This document shows positions 44,780 through 56,056 of a stretch of 64,000 bases of DNA, piece after piece. A program made the translations under genes and the position numbers. The stretch spans positions 476,590 to 540,589 of the forward strand of contig CAVQMU010000005.1 of assembly GCA_963713695.1 (NCBI GenBank), in the 5' to 3' direction. How positions within the stretch are numbered: the first letter of the stretch is position 1; every line of letters starts with the position of its first letter. Under the pieces are notes generated by a model. The model was not told where the DNA came from, made no database searches, and was given only the letters and a program-made list of their open reading frames with translations. The stretch is from Rhodoblastus sp963713695 (lineage in GTDB: Bacteria; Pseudomonadota; Alphaproteobacteria; Rhizobiales; Beijerinckiaceae).

Positions 44780-47589
44780 ATGTTGGGAAGCCTCGCGAAA
44801 AAAATCTTCGGCACCGCCAACGAACGCCGTTTGAAGACCTATGCCTCCAGGGTCGTGGCGATCAATGCGCTGGAGCCGGAGGTGGCGGCCTTGTCCGACG
44901 AGGCGTTGCGCGCCCGCACCGATGAGTTCCGGGCCCAGATCGAGGCCGGAAAAACAATCGAAGATCTTCTGGTTCCCGCTTTCGCCACGGTTCGCGAGGC
45001 GGCCAAGCGCGCTATCGGCCAGCGCCACTTTGACGTTCAGCTGATAGGCGGCATGGTTCTGAACGAAGGCTCCATCGCCGAGATGCGCACTGGCGAAGGC
45101 AAGACGCTCGTCGCGACGCTGGCCTGCTATCTCAACGCCCTCTGCGGCAAAGGCGTCCACGTCGTCACGGTCAATGATTATCTCGCCCGTCGCAATTCCG
45201 AGAACATGGGCCGGATCTACAACTTTTTGGGCCTGACCGTTGGCGTCATCGTGCATGGTCTCGACGATTCCGAGCGTGCGCAGGCCTATGCCGCCGACAT
45301 CACCTATGGCACGAACAACGAATTCGGCTTCGACTATCTGCGTGACAACATGAAATACGAGCTGAACCAGATGGTTCAGCGCGGCCATTTCTTCTCGATC
45401 GTCGACGAAGTGGATTCGATTCTGATCGATGAAGCGCGGACGCCCTTGATCATTTCCGGCCCATCGGACGACCGCTCAGACCTCTATATTTCAATCGACA
45501 AGCTCCTTCCGAAACTCCTTCCGGAAGATTTCGAACTTGACGAAAAACAGCGCACCATCGCCCTGACCGAAGCCGGCAACGAACATATGGAGCAGTTGCT
45601 CACCGAAGCCGGCATAATGACCGAGGGGTCGCTTTACGAGGCCTCCAACGTCACGCTGGTTCATCATGTCAACCAGGCCCTGCGCGCCCACAAATTGTTC
45701 CACCGCGACAAGGATTACATCGTCCGCAACAATGAAGTGGTGATCATCGACGAATTCACGGGACGCATGATGCCGGGCCGCCGCTATTCGGAAGGCCAGC
45801 ACCAGGCGCTGGAGGCGAAGGAGGGCGTGCAGGTGCAGCCTGAAAACGTCACCATGGCCTCGATCACCTTCCAGAATTATTTCCGCCTTTACAAGAAACT
45901 GGCTGGCATGACCGGCACGGCTTCCACGGAATCCGAGGAATTCGCCGAAATCTACAAGCTCGACGTCGTCGAAATCCCGACCAACATGCCGATCGTCCGC
46001 ATCGATTCGGATGACGAAGTCTATCGAACCGGCGCCGAAAAACTTGCCGCCATCGTCACCGAAATCGAGATGGCCAACGCCAAGGCCCAGCCCTTGCTCG
46101 TCGGCACGACCTCCATCGAAAAATCCGAGCAGCTCGCCGAATTCCTGACGAGCAAGGGATACAAGATGATCGATTTCGGGGCGCCGGGCGCGCTGGACAA
46201 GCTCTACGCCTCGGCCCGCTCCGGCAAGCCGTCCAAGAATTTCGCCGTGCTCAACGCGCGCTTTCACGAGCAGGAAGCTTATATCGTTGCGGAAGCCGGC
46301 GTGCCCGGCGCGATCACCATCGCCACCAACATGGCGGGACGCGGCACCGACATTCAGCTTGGCGGCAATCTCGACATGCGCCTGAAACAGGAATGCGAAG
46401 GCCTGGAGGGCGACGCGCGGGCGGCCAGGGAACAGGCTATTCGGGCGGAAATCGCGGATTTCAAGCAGAAGGCGCTCGCCGCCGGCGGCCTTTACATCGT
46501 CGGCACGGAACGGCACGAGAGCCGCCGCATCGACAACCAGCTGCGCGGCCGCGCGGGCCGCCAGGGCGATCCGGGACAGTCGAAGTTCTTCCTGTCGCTG
46601 CAGGACGATCTGATGCGCATCTTTGGCTCCGAGCGCATGGACGCCATGCTGCGCAAGCTTGGTCTTCAGGAAGGCGAAGCGATCATTCACCCCTGGATCA
46701 ACAAGGCGCTGGAAAAGGCCCAGCAGAAAGTCGAAGCGCGCAACTTCGACATGCGCAAGAACGTGCTGAAGTTCGACAACGTCATGAACGACCAGCGCAA
46801 GGTGGTGTTCGAGCAGCGGCGCGAAATGATGGCGCAGGACTCGCTCGAGGAGACGATCGGCGAAATGCGGCACGGCGTGGTAGAGGATTTGGTTTCCCGC
46901 CATGTCCCGCACGACGCCTATCCCGAAGCCTGGGACATCGCCGGCCTCGCCGAAGAGGTCAAGACTCAGCTCAATATGGAGCTGCCTTTGGCCGCCTGGG
47001 CGAAGGAAGAGGGCATAGCCGACGAGGAACTGCGCGAAAGGCTCGAAAAGGCGTCGGACGAGGCCTATGCGGAACGCGAAAAAGCCAATTCGCCCGAACT
47101 GACCCGCTATATCGAGAAGCAGGTCCTGCTGCAGACGCTCGACCACCTGTGGCGCGAGCATCTCGTCGTTCTCGATCACCTGCGCCAGGTCATAGGCTGG
47201 CGCGGTCTGGCCCAGCGCGATCCGCTCAATGAGTACAAGTCCGAGGCTTTCGAGCTTTTTGACGCCTTGATCACGCGGTTGCGCAAGATGGTCACGGCCC
47301 AGCTGATGCGCGTGGAAGTTGCGCATGAACGCCCGCCGGAGCCGCAATTGCCGCCGATGCAGGCTTCGCATTTCGATCCGCTGACCGGCGAGGATGAGTT
47401 GGCGCTGGCGCAGATCAACAGCCGCATCGCCGCCGGTGATTTTTCGCCGCAGGCTCTGGGCGCCCCCCAGAGCCTTCGGTCATCCGCGATCCCAATGATC
47501 CCCAAAGCTGGGGCCGCGTCGGGCGCAACGAGGCCTGCCCTTGCGGTTCGGGCAAGAAATTCAAGCAATGCCACGGCGTGCTGGCCTGA
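44780..47589 (+). CDS. secA: Preprotein translocase ATPase SecA, frameshift near the C-terminus
   Basis: SecA drives secretory proteins through SecYEG. N-terminus MLGSLAKKIFGTANERRLK; Walker A AEMRTGEGKTLVATLACYLN; Walker B SIVDEVDSILIDEARTPLIISG; IRA2-type NMAGRGTDIQLGGN and RGRAGRQGDPGQSKFFLSL. The main frame runs on to 47614 with an unrelated tail. One missing base in a C-run at 47463-47470 explains this: in the other frame the sequence continues DPNDPQSWGRVGRNEACPC and ends KKFKQCHGVLA with a stop at 47587-47589. This restores the zinc-binding, SecB-interacting tail (CxC and CH) and gives 936 residues, typical of the family. Confidence 0.95.
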
Positions 47590-47626
47590 AATCCTGGCCG
47601 GACTATCGGAATGAGGGGCGACGGCA

Positions 47627-49846
47627 ATGAGCGGTGCGCCTGACATCGCCGAGGTTCTCGTGCCAGTCGCCGTAGATCATCCCTATTCCTATCGCATCCC
47701 CCCGGGCATGCGGCTTGAGCTTGGCGACTTTGTCACGATTTCGCTGGGAACGCGCGAAGCCCTGGGCGTCGTCTGGGGTCTTTCGGTCGGCCCGGTCGAC
47801 AAGCTCAAGCCTGTCGTCGCTCGTCTTGACCTCCCCGCCCTGCCGCAAAAACTACGCAGTTTCATCGATTGGGTCGCCGCCTGGACGCTGGCGCCGCTTG
47901 GCATGGTTTTACGCATGGCGACGCGGGCGGCCGATGAAGTCGGGCCGGAGCCTGTCCGGGTCGGATTCAGGCTGACGGGCGCCGCGCCGAGACGCATGAC
48001 CGACGCGCGAAAGCGCGTGCTGGACGCCGCTCAGGGTGGCCTTGCGGCGAGCAAGAGCGATCTGGCCCGAAGGGCGGGCGTGACGGCCAGCGTTCTCGAC
48101 GCGCTGGTTGATGACGGCGTCTTCGAGACCATTGCGCTTCCGCCGGAAAAAGCGGCGGAAACGCCGGATCCGGATTTTTCCGCCCCCGCCCTTTCGCCCG
48201 ACCAGGGCGAGGCGGCGTGCGCCCTTCGCGACCTCGCTGCGTCTCGCGCTTTCAAACCGGTCCTGCTCGAAGGCGTGACGGGCTCCGGCAAGACCGAGGT
48301 CTATTTCGAAGCGGTGGCCGAAGCGCTGCGCGGTGGCGGACAGGCCTTGATCATGATGCCGGAAATCGCTTTGACCGCGCAATTCCTGGAAAGGTTCGCT
48401 GCGCGATTCGGCCACAAGCCTGCCGAATGGCATTCGGGGCTGACCCCACGCCGCCGCGAAAAAATCTGGCGCGGCGCTGCCTCTGGCGAGGTCAAGGTGG
48501 TCGCGGGGGCCCGCTCCGCTCTCTTTCTCAATTTCGCCGATCTTCGGCTGGTTGTCGTCGACGAGGAGCATGAGGCCGCCTACAAGCAGGACGAGGGCGT
48601 CGCCTATCATGCCCGCGACATGGCCGTAGTGCGGGCGCGCATCGAATCCTGCGCCATCATCCTGGCCTCAGCCACGCCGTCGATCGAAACGCGGGAAAAC
48701 GCGCGTCAGGGACGCTATGGCCATTTGCGGCTTCAAAGCCGCTTCGCCGGCCGAGAAATGCCGGGCATCGTGGCGATCGATCTCCGCAAGGACGCGGCGG
48801 CGCGCGGCAAATGGATTTCGCCCCTTCTTGCAGACGCCTTGCGGAAAAATTTTGCGCGCAACGAACAGGCGCTGCTTTTCCTCAACCGCCGCGGCTATGC
48901 GCCCCTCACCCTTTGCCGATCCTGCGGCCACAAGTTCCAGTGCCCCAATTGCTCGGCCTGGCTGGTCGAACATCGCTTTCGCCGGGCCCTCGTCTGCCAC
49001 CATTGCGGCCATGTCGAACGGCGGCCCGAGCTCTGCCCGGCCTGTGGCGCGGCGGATGCGCTCAGCCCCTGCGGGCCGGGCGTCGAACGCCTGGCGGAGG
49101 AGGCCGCCGAGCTTTTCCCCGATGTGCGCCAGCTCGTGCTCTCCTCCGACATGCCCGGCGGAACGGAGAGAATGCGCAGTGAATTGCAGGCGGTGGCGGA
49201 GCATAAGTTCGATCTCGTCATCGGCACCCAGCTTGTCGCAAAAGGCCATAATTTCCCCTATTTGACGCTCGTCGGCGTTGTCGATGCGGACATTGGCCTG
49301 TCGAACGGCGATCCCCGCGCGGCGGAACGCACGTTTCAGTTGCTCAATCAGGTCGCCGGGCGCGCAGGGCGCGGCGAAAAGCCTGGCCGCGCCTTGCTCC
49401 AGACCTTCCAGAAGGAGCACCCGGTGCTTCAAGCCTTGTTGTCGGGCGACTTCGAGCGTTTTTACCGGGAGGAGACCCAGTCGCGGCGCGACGCCCGGCT
49501 GCCGCCCTTCGGCCGTCTGGCGGCGGTGATCGTCGCCGGACCCGACCGCGCCAGCGCCGAAACCCACGCGCGCGCCCTCGTCCGCGCTGCCTGCCAGCCG
49601 CCGGAAAAGCCGGGCTGGAGCGTCGCTGCGCCGGGACATCTTCCCACGGAGGGCGACACTTTGGTATTGGGGCCCGCCGAAGCCCCGATCGCCGTGGTGC
49701 GCGGCCAGCACCGTTTCCGGCTCCTGATCAAGGCGCCGCGCCGCGCCGATCTGCAGGGATTTTTGCGGCAAATGCTCGAAAAGGCCCCAAAGCCGCGTGG
49801 CGGCATTCGGGTTTCGATCGATGTCGAGCCCCAGAACTTTTTGTGA
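47627..49846 (+). CDS. priA: Primosomal replication restart helicase PriA
   Basis: A 739-residue superfamily 2 helicase that reloads the replisome at stalled forks. The N-terminal DNA-binding domain begins VLVPVAVDHPYSYRIPPGM. Helicase motifs: Walker A LEGVTGSGKTEVYFEAV, DEEH box VVDEEHEAAYKQDEG, SATPS. The zinc region has CRSCGHKFQCPNCSAWLVEH, CHHCGH and CPACGA, eight cysteines plus accompanying histidines. The helicase C-terminal part has IGTQLVAKGHNFPYLTLVGVVDAD and NQVAGRAGRGEKPGR. It lies upstream of the F1 operon, as in many alphaproteobacteria. Confidence 0.96.
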   Translation: MSGAPDIAEVLVPVAVDHPYSYRIPPGMRLELGDFVTISLGTREALGVVWGLSVGPVDKLKPVVARLDLPALPQKLRSFIDWVAAWTLAPLGMVLRMATRAADEVGPEPVRVGFRLTGAAPRRMTDARKRVLDAAQGGLAASKSDLARRAGVTASVLDALVDDGVFETIALPPEKAAETPDPDFSAPALSPDQGEAACALRDLAASRAFKPVLLEGVTGSGKTEVYFEAVAEALRGGGQALIMMPEIALTAQFLERFAARFGHKPAEWHSGLTPRRREKIWRGAASGEVKVVAGARSALFLNFADLRLVVVDEEHEAAYKQDEGVAYHARDMAVVRARIESCAIILASATPSIETRENARQGRYGHLRLQSRFAGREMPGIVAIDLRKDAAARGKWISPLLADALRKNFARNEQALLFLNRRGYAPLTLCRSCGHKFQCPNCSAWLVEHRFRRALVCHHCGHVERRPELCPACGAADALSPCGPGVERLAEEAAELFPDVRQLVLSSDMPGGTERMRSELQAVAEHKFDLVIGTQLVAKGHNFPYLTLVGVVDADIGLSNGDPRAAERTFQLLNQVAGRAGRGEKPGRALLQTFQKEHPVLQALLSGDFERFYREETQSRRDARLPPFGRLAAVIVAGPDRASAETHARALVRAACQPPEKPGWSVAAPGHLPTEGDTLVLGPAEAPIAVVRGQHRFRLLIKAPRRADLQGFLRQMLEKAPKPRGGIRVSIDVEPQNFL

Positions 49847-50077
49847 GCCTTGTGCGACTTTTTTTGGCGAATTATCCCAAAGCCCTATTTCTGCCGCTTA
49901 AGTCAGGGTTGCGTGGCGGGAAGCCCTATGTTAGTTCAGCCCCGCCTTTCGGGAAGAACGGCTAACGCCAACTTCCCGTTTCCAGACAGTTTTGTCCTCA
50001 ACATTGTCGCGGCGCCCCGGCGTCGAGTCGAAGATGGCGAAAATTGTCAGCCCATACCAAGGAAGGGGCTTTTCCGC

Positions 50078-50649
50078 GTGGCAGAGGTCGACGACTCCAA
50101 GCATCCGGTATCCGGCGTTGCTGAACGCTATGCGCAGGCGCTCTTCTCCCTGTCCCAGGAACAGAATGCGACGGACGCCGTCGCTGGCGACCTTCAGAAA
50201 TTCACCGAAATGTTGGCCGAAAGCGACGATCTGCGTCGTTTCGTCGCGAGCCCGGTTTTTTCAGCTGAAGACCAGCTCAAGGCCATGTCGGCTGTTCTCG
50301 ACAAGGCTGGCATTGCCGGCCTGACCACCAATTTCGTCAAACTCGTGGCCTCCAAGCGCCGCCTTTTCGTCCTGTCGGATATGATTCGCGCTTTCAATGC
50401 GCTCAACGACAAGGCCAAGGGCGTGACCCACGCGCAGGTCACCGTCGCCGAACCCCTTTCGTCCGATCATTCCGCCGCGCTCGAAGCTGCGTTGCGTGAA
50501 ATTTCGGGCGGTTCGACCGTCAAGGTCAACGTCAATGTCGATTCCTCGATCATTGGCGGCATTGTCGTCCAACTTGGTTCTCGCATGGTTGACGCCTCGC
50601 TGAAAACCAAACTCAACTCGCTCCGCACACGCATGAAAGAGGTCGGCTG

Positions 50650-50650
<1 letters not shown>
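50078..50650 (+). CDS. atpH: ATP synthase F1 delta subunit
   Basis: A 190-residue stalk protein (OSCP homologue) linking F1 to the peripheral stalk. Motifs: VSGVAERYAQALFSLSQEQ at the N-terminus, NFVKLVASKRRLFVLSDMIRAFNAL in the middle, and DSSIIGGIVVQLGSRMVDASLKTKLNSLRTRM at the end, the delta signature. GTG 50078 is chosen because it gives the family-length N-terminus and follows AAGGAAGGGG; an in-frame extension to 49850 lacks similarity. It shares one base with the atpA start. The 230 bases before it, after priA, must hold the operon promoter, though no convincing -35/-10 is visible. Confidence 0.94.
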
Positions 50651-52179
<1,529 letters not shown>

Positions 52180-52190
52180 ATTCGCATCGG

Positions 52191-52222
52191 GCCCGCCGTC
52201 GACTGACGACGGGCTCGCCTTT
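52191..52222 (+). terminator. Terminator-like hairpin between atpA and atpG
   Basis: GCCCGCCGTC (52191-52200) pairs with GACGACGGGC (52205-52214) at 9 of 10 positions with a GACT loop, and TCGCCTTTTT follows. It lies inside the operon, so it could act as a partial terminator or as a 3' end protector of the atpA part of the message. Confidence 0.6.
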
Positions 52223-52280
52223 TTGATCGCCCCGCGGGCCGGAAAAACCGGCGCCGGGAGCGGCAGTCGAGCGGAAAACC

Positions 52281-53153
52281 ATGGCCTCGTTGAAGGACCT
52301 ACGCAATCGCATCGCCTCCGTGAAGGCGACGCAGAAAATCACCAAGGCCATGCAGATGGTCGCGGCGGCGAAATTGCGCCGCGCCCAGCTGGCCGCGGAA
52401 GCCGCGCGCCCCTATGCGGAGCGCATGGATTCGGTTCTCGCCAATCTCGCCTCCGGCATCGCCGCCGGTTCGGGGCCGGCGCTGCTGTCGGGCAATGGCA
52501 AGGACCAGATCCATCTCCTGGTCGTCGCCTCCGCCGAGCGCGGCCTGTGCGGCGGCTTCAATTCCTCGATCGCCCGGCTCGCCCGCGAAAAGGCTCTCGG
52601 CTCTCCAGGCCGAAGGCAAGACGGTCAAGATTCTCTGCGTCGGCAAGAAGGGCTATGACCAGCTTCGCCGCCAGTTCGAAAAGCAGATCGTCGAACTGAT
52701 CGACCTGCGTTCGGTGCGCCAGCTCGGTTTCGAGAACGCCGATCCGATCGGCAAGAAGATCATCGAATGGTTCGAGGCGGGCGAATTCGACGTCGCGCAC
52801 TCTGTTCTATTCGAAATTCCGCTCGGTGATCCTGCAAATACCGACGGCGCAGCAGATCATTCCCGCCGCAGATCGGCGGCGAACAGCCCGCGAGCGCCGC
52901 GGCTTACGAATATGAGCCGGGACAGGACGAAATTCTGGCGACCCTGCTGCCGCGCAACATTTCCGTGCAGATTTTCCGCGCTTTGCTGGAAAACGCCGCT
53001 TCGGAACAGGGCGCGCGCATGAGCGCCATGGACAACGCCACGCGCAACGCCGGCGAAATGATCAAGAAGCAGACGACGATCTACAATCGTTCGCGTCAGG
53101 CGATGATCACCAAGGAACTGATCGAAATCATCTCGGGCGCCGAAGCGCTCTGA
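52281..53153 (+). CDS. atpG: ATP synthase F1 gamma subunit, three frameshifts
   Basis: The central rotor shaft of F1. N-terminus MASLKDLRNRIASVKATQKITKAMQMVAAAKLRRAQ; ERGLCGGFNSSIARLAREKAL; then after a shift near 52600, LQAEGKTVKILCVGKKGYDQLRRQFEKQIVELIDL; then shifts near 52800 and 52865, after which YEPGQDEILATLLPRNISVQIFRALLENAASEQGARMSAMDNATRNAGEMI and the terminal YNRSRQAMITKELIEIISGAEAL follow. With three extra bases removed the product is 289 residues, normal for the clade. All conserved ends are present, so this is a good gene obscured by errors. Confidence 0.92.
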
Positions 53154-53181
53154 CCGTCAAAGAAAATGTGAGGACCAAAAC

Positions 53182-54629
53182 ATGGCTGAAGCCTCTTTGC
53201 CCACGGGCCGCGTCACGCAGGTCATCGGCGCCGTCGTCGACGTCAAGTTCGACGGCAAGCTGCCGCGAAATCCTGAACGCGCTGGAGACGACGAACAACG
53301 GCAATCGCCTCGTTCTCGAAGTCGCCCAGCATCTCGGCGAAAACTCGGTGCGCTGCATCGCCATGGACGTGTCCGAAGGCCTCGTCCGCGGCCAGCCCGT
53401 GCGCGACACCGGCGCCCCGATCATGGTTCCGGTCGGCGACGAATGCCTCGGCCGCATCATCAACGTCATCGGCGAACCCGTCGATGAAGCCGGCCCGGTC
53501 GTGACCGCCGCCAAGCGCGCCATTCACCAGCCGGCCCCGTCCTACGCCGAACAGGCGACGGAAGCGCAGATCCTCGAAACCGGCATCAAGGTCGTCGATC
53601 TCCTGGCGCCCTACGCCAAGGGCGGCAAGATCGGCCTGTTCGGCGGCGCGGGCGTCGGCAAGACCGTGCTGATCATGGAGCTGATCAACAATATCGCCAA
53701 GGCGCACGGCGGTTATTCAGTGTTCGCCGGCGTCGGCGAGCGCACCCGCGAAGGCAACGATCTTTATCACGAAATGATCGAAGGCGGCGTCAACAAGGAC
53801 CCGAAGGAAAATGGCGGTTCGACCGCCGGCTCCAAATGCGCCCTTGTCTATGGCCAGATGAACGAGCCCCCGGGCGCCCGCGCCCGCGTCGCCCTGACGG
53901 GCCTGACCGTCGCCGAAGATTTCCGCGACAAGGGCCAGGACGTGCTGTTCTTCGTCGACAACATCTTCCGCTTCACCCAGGCGGGTTCGGAAGTGTCGGC
54001 GCTGCTCGGCCGCATTCCCTCGGCGGTGGGCTATCAGCCGACGCTCGCCACCGACATGGGCACGCTGCAGGAACGCATCACCACCACGCACAAGGGTTCG
54101 ATCACCTCGGTGCAGGCCATTTACGTGCCCGCCGACGATTTGACCGATCCGGCCCCGGCCACCTCCTTCGCCCATCTGGACGCGACCACCGTGCTGTCGC
54201 GCTCCATCGCGGAAAAGGGCATCTATCCGGCGGTCGATCCGCTCGAACTCGACCTCGCGCATGCTGTCGCCGCTCGTCGTCGGCGAAGAGCATTATGGCG
54301 TCGCGCGCCAGGTGCAGTCGACCCTTCAGCGCTACAAGTCGCTGCAGGACATCATCGCCATTCTCGGCATGGACGAATTGTCCGAAGAGGACAAGCTGAC
54401 GGTGGCCCGCGCGCGCAAGATCGAGCGCTTCCTGTCGCAGCCCTTCCACGTCGCGGAAGTGTTCACCGGTTCGCCCGGCAAGCTCGTGTCGCTCGCCGAC
54501 ACCATCAAGGGCTTCAAGGGCCTGGTCGAAGGTAAGTACGACCATCTGCCGGAGGCCGCCTTCTACATGGTCGGCAATATCGAAGAAGCCGTCGAAAAGG
54601 CCCAGAAGCTCGCGGCGCAGGCGGCCTGA
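53182..54629 (+). CDS. atpD: ATP synthase F1 beta subunit, two +1 frameshifts
   Basis: The catalytic subunit, three copies per F1. MAEASLPTGRVTQVIGAVVDVKF reads first; after an extra base near 53267 it continues EILNALETTNNGNRLVLEVAQHLG. The P-loop is LFGGAGVGKTVLIMELINNIAKAHGG, followed by VGERTREGNDLYHEM and GSITSVQAIYVPADDLTDPAPA. A second extra base near 54246 interrupts DPLDSTSRMLSP; the tail resumes as RMLSPLVVGEEHYGVARQVQ and ends NIEEAVEKAQKLAAQAA. Corrected length is 481 residues. Its start lies 28 bases after atpG. Confidence 0.95.
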
Positions 54630-54641
54630 CGCCCCGAATAC

Positions 54642-54670
54642 GGCTCCGGCGGCCTGACGCCGCCGGAGCC
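54642..54670 (+). terminator. Perfect hairpin between atpD and atpC
   Basis: GGCTCCGGCGGC (54642-54653) and GCCGCCGGAGCC (54659-54670) form a perfect 12-bp stem with a CTGAC loop. No T-run follows, so termination is doubtful; it more likely stabilises the 3' end of the upstream message or reduces read-through. Confidence 0.55.
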
Positions 54671-54720
54671 CTCGGGATTTAAGCGCCGGGTCTTGTAAGC
54701 GCCCGGTTTTGGAGAGTTTT

Positions 54721-55122
54721 ATGGCGACATTTCACTTCGAGCTCGTCTCGCCGGAAAAGCTTTTGTTTTCGGGCGATGTCGAAGCCGTGGTCGTGCCGGG
54801 GATCGAAGGCCAGTTCACGGTCATGAAAGACCATGCGCCGGTCATGACCGTCATGAAGGCGGGCATTGTCGAGATCGACGAGACGGCCGCCAAGAAAACC
54901 AGGCTCTTTGTGCGCGGCGGCTTTGCCGACGTCGCGGGCGGCGGCCTGACGATTCTGGCCGAGCAGGCGATGCCGATGGAACAGCTCGACGCCGGCCAGC
55001 TCGCGGCGCAGATCAAGGACGCCGAGGAAGACCTCGCCGACGCCAAGACGGAGGCGACGAAAAACGCCGCATCCGAAAAGCTCGACCAGCTCAACGAGTT
55101 GAAGGCGGCGCTCGCGGCCTGA
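54721..55122 (+). CDS. atpC: ATP synthase F1 epsilon subunit
   Basis: A 133-residue rotor subunit. The N-terminal beta-sandwich begins MATFHFELVSPEKLLFSGDVEAVVVPGIEGQFTVMKDHAPVMTVMKAG, and the C-terminal helix pair is AAQIKDAEEDLADAKTEATKNAASEKLDQLNELKAAL. ATG 54721 follows GGAGAG at six bases; the ATG at 54709 is in frame but poorly placed. It ends the atp operon. Confidence 0.96.
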   Translation: MATFHFELVSPEKLLFSGDVEAVVVPGIEGQFTVMKDHAPVMTVMKAGIVEIDETAAKKTRLFVRGGFADVAGGGLTILAEQAMPMEQLDAGQLAAQIKDAEEDLADAKTEATKNAASEKLDQLNELKAALAA

Positions 55123-55146
55123 TCCCGGGCAACCGCATTTATTCGA

Positions 55147-55178
55147 ACGGCCCCTCACGAGGGGCCGTTTTTATTTTG
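55147..55178. terminator. Strong intrinsic terminator of the atp operon
   Basis: ACGGCCCCT (55147-55155) pairs perfectly with AGGGGCCGT (55160-55168) around CACG, followed by a TTTTTATTTT tail on the plus strand. The convergent ubiG gene ends immediately beyond, so the stem may also stop ubiG transcription. Confidence 0.88.
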
Positions 55179-55943
55179 CTATTTTTCAAGCGCGACCAAG
55201 TAATTGACGTCCATGTCGCCAGAAAGGCGCCATTCGTCGCGGATCGGATGATAGACAATGCCCGCGCGATCGATCTCCTTCAGCCCCGCGGCCAGCAGCG
55301 GTCTCATCAATTCCCTTGGGGTCAGGAATTTTGACCAGTCATGCGTTCCGGGCTCGACCCAGCGCAGCACATATTCGGCGCCGACGATCGCCAGGGCATA
55401 GCTTTTCAAGGTTCTGTTCAAGGTTGCGCCCACAAAAATTCCGCCCGGACGAACCAGCATCGCTGCGGCGGCCAGAAATCCGTCGACGTCCAACACATGC
55501 TCCAGCACCTCCATGGCGAGCACTGCGTCGAAAATTGCGCCGGATTCCGCCAGCGACTCGACAGTGAGCGGGCGGTAGTCGATGGCCAGGCCGCCGGCTT
55601 CGGCGTGGCGGCGGGCGGCGAGAATGTTTTCCTCGGCGGGGTCAATGGCGGTCACGAGCGCGCCAAGCTTGGCCAGAGGCTCCGAAAGGAGCCCGCCGCC
55701 ACAGCCGAGATCGACGATCCGCAGCCCGGCAAGGGGCATTTCCGCCTTGCGGTCGCGCGGTTTAGCGCCATCGGGGAAGTGCGAGCAGAAAAGATTGCGC
55801 AGATAGGCGACGCGCACGGGATTGAGCTTGTGGAGGGCGCGCTGCGGGCCGGCGAGGTCCCACCAGCTATCGCCGAGCTTGGCAAAACGCGCCAGCTCAT
55901 CATGATCGACGCTGCCCGCGCCCTGGCTTGGAGATTCCGACAT
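55179..55943 (-). CDS. ubiG: Ubiquinone biosynthesis O-methyltransferase
   Basis: A 254-residue SAM-dependent methyltransferase that performs both O-methylations of ubiquinone synthesis. N-terminus VDHDELARFAKLGDSWWDLAGPQRALHKLNPVRVAYL is UbiG-specific. SAM motif I is LRIVDLGCGGGLLSEPLAKLGA; VLAMEVLEHVLDVDGF, GIFVGATLNRTLKSYALAIVGAEYVLRWVEPGTHDW and YHPIRDEWRLSGDMDVNYLV follow. It is divergent from lysC, which is a conserved pairing in alphaproteobacteria. Confidence 0.95.
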   Translation of the reverse strand: MSESPSQGAGSVDHDELARFAKLGDSWWDLAGPQRALHKLNPVRVAYLRNLFCSHFPDGAKPRDRKAEMPLAGLRIVDLGCGGGLLSEPLAKLGALVTAIDPAEENILAARRHAEAGGLAIDYRPLTVESLAESGAIFDAVLAMEVLEHVLDVDGFLAAAAMLVRPGGIFVGATLNRTLKSYALAIVGAEYVLRWVEPGTHDWSKFLTPRELMRPLLAAGLKEIDRAGIVYHPIRDEWRLSGDMDVNYLVALEK

Positions 55944-56056
55944 GACCCAACTCGAATTTCAATTGACGCGGGCACGTTGACACAATTGGCCCGTCCCGTC
56001 ATGTATAGCCGCCCCGCGCGCGCGGGGCGAGATTTTCGCGATTATCCTGGGCAAAT

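Noticed and set aside
44622..44834. A 70-codon frame ahead of secA, considered as a SecM-like leader
   Set aside because: No signal peptide or arrest motif, it overlaps the secA start, and SecM is not known in this class.
45491..47371. A 626-codon open frame on the minus strand
   Set aside because: Antisense to secA with no domain; an artefact of high GC.
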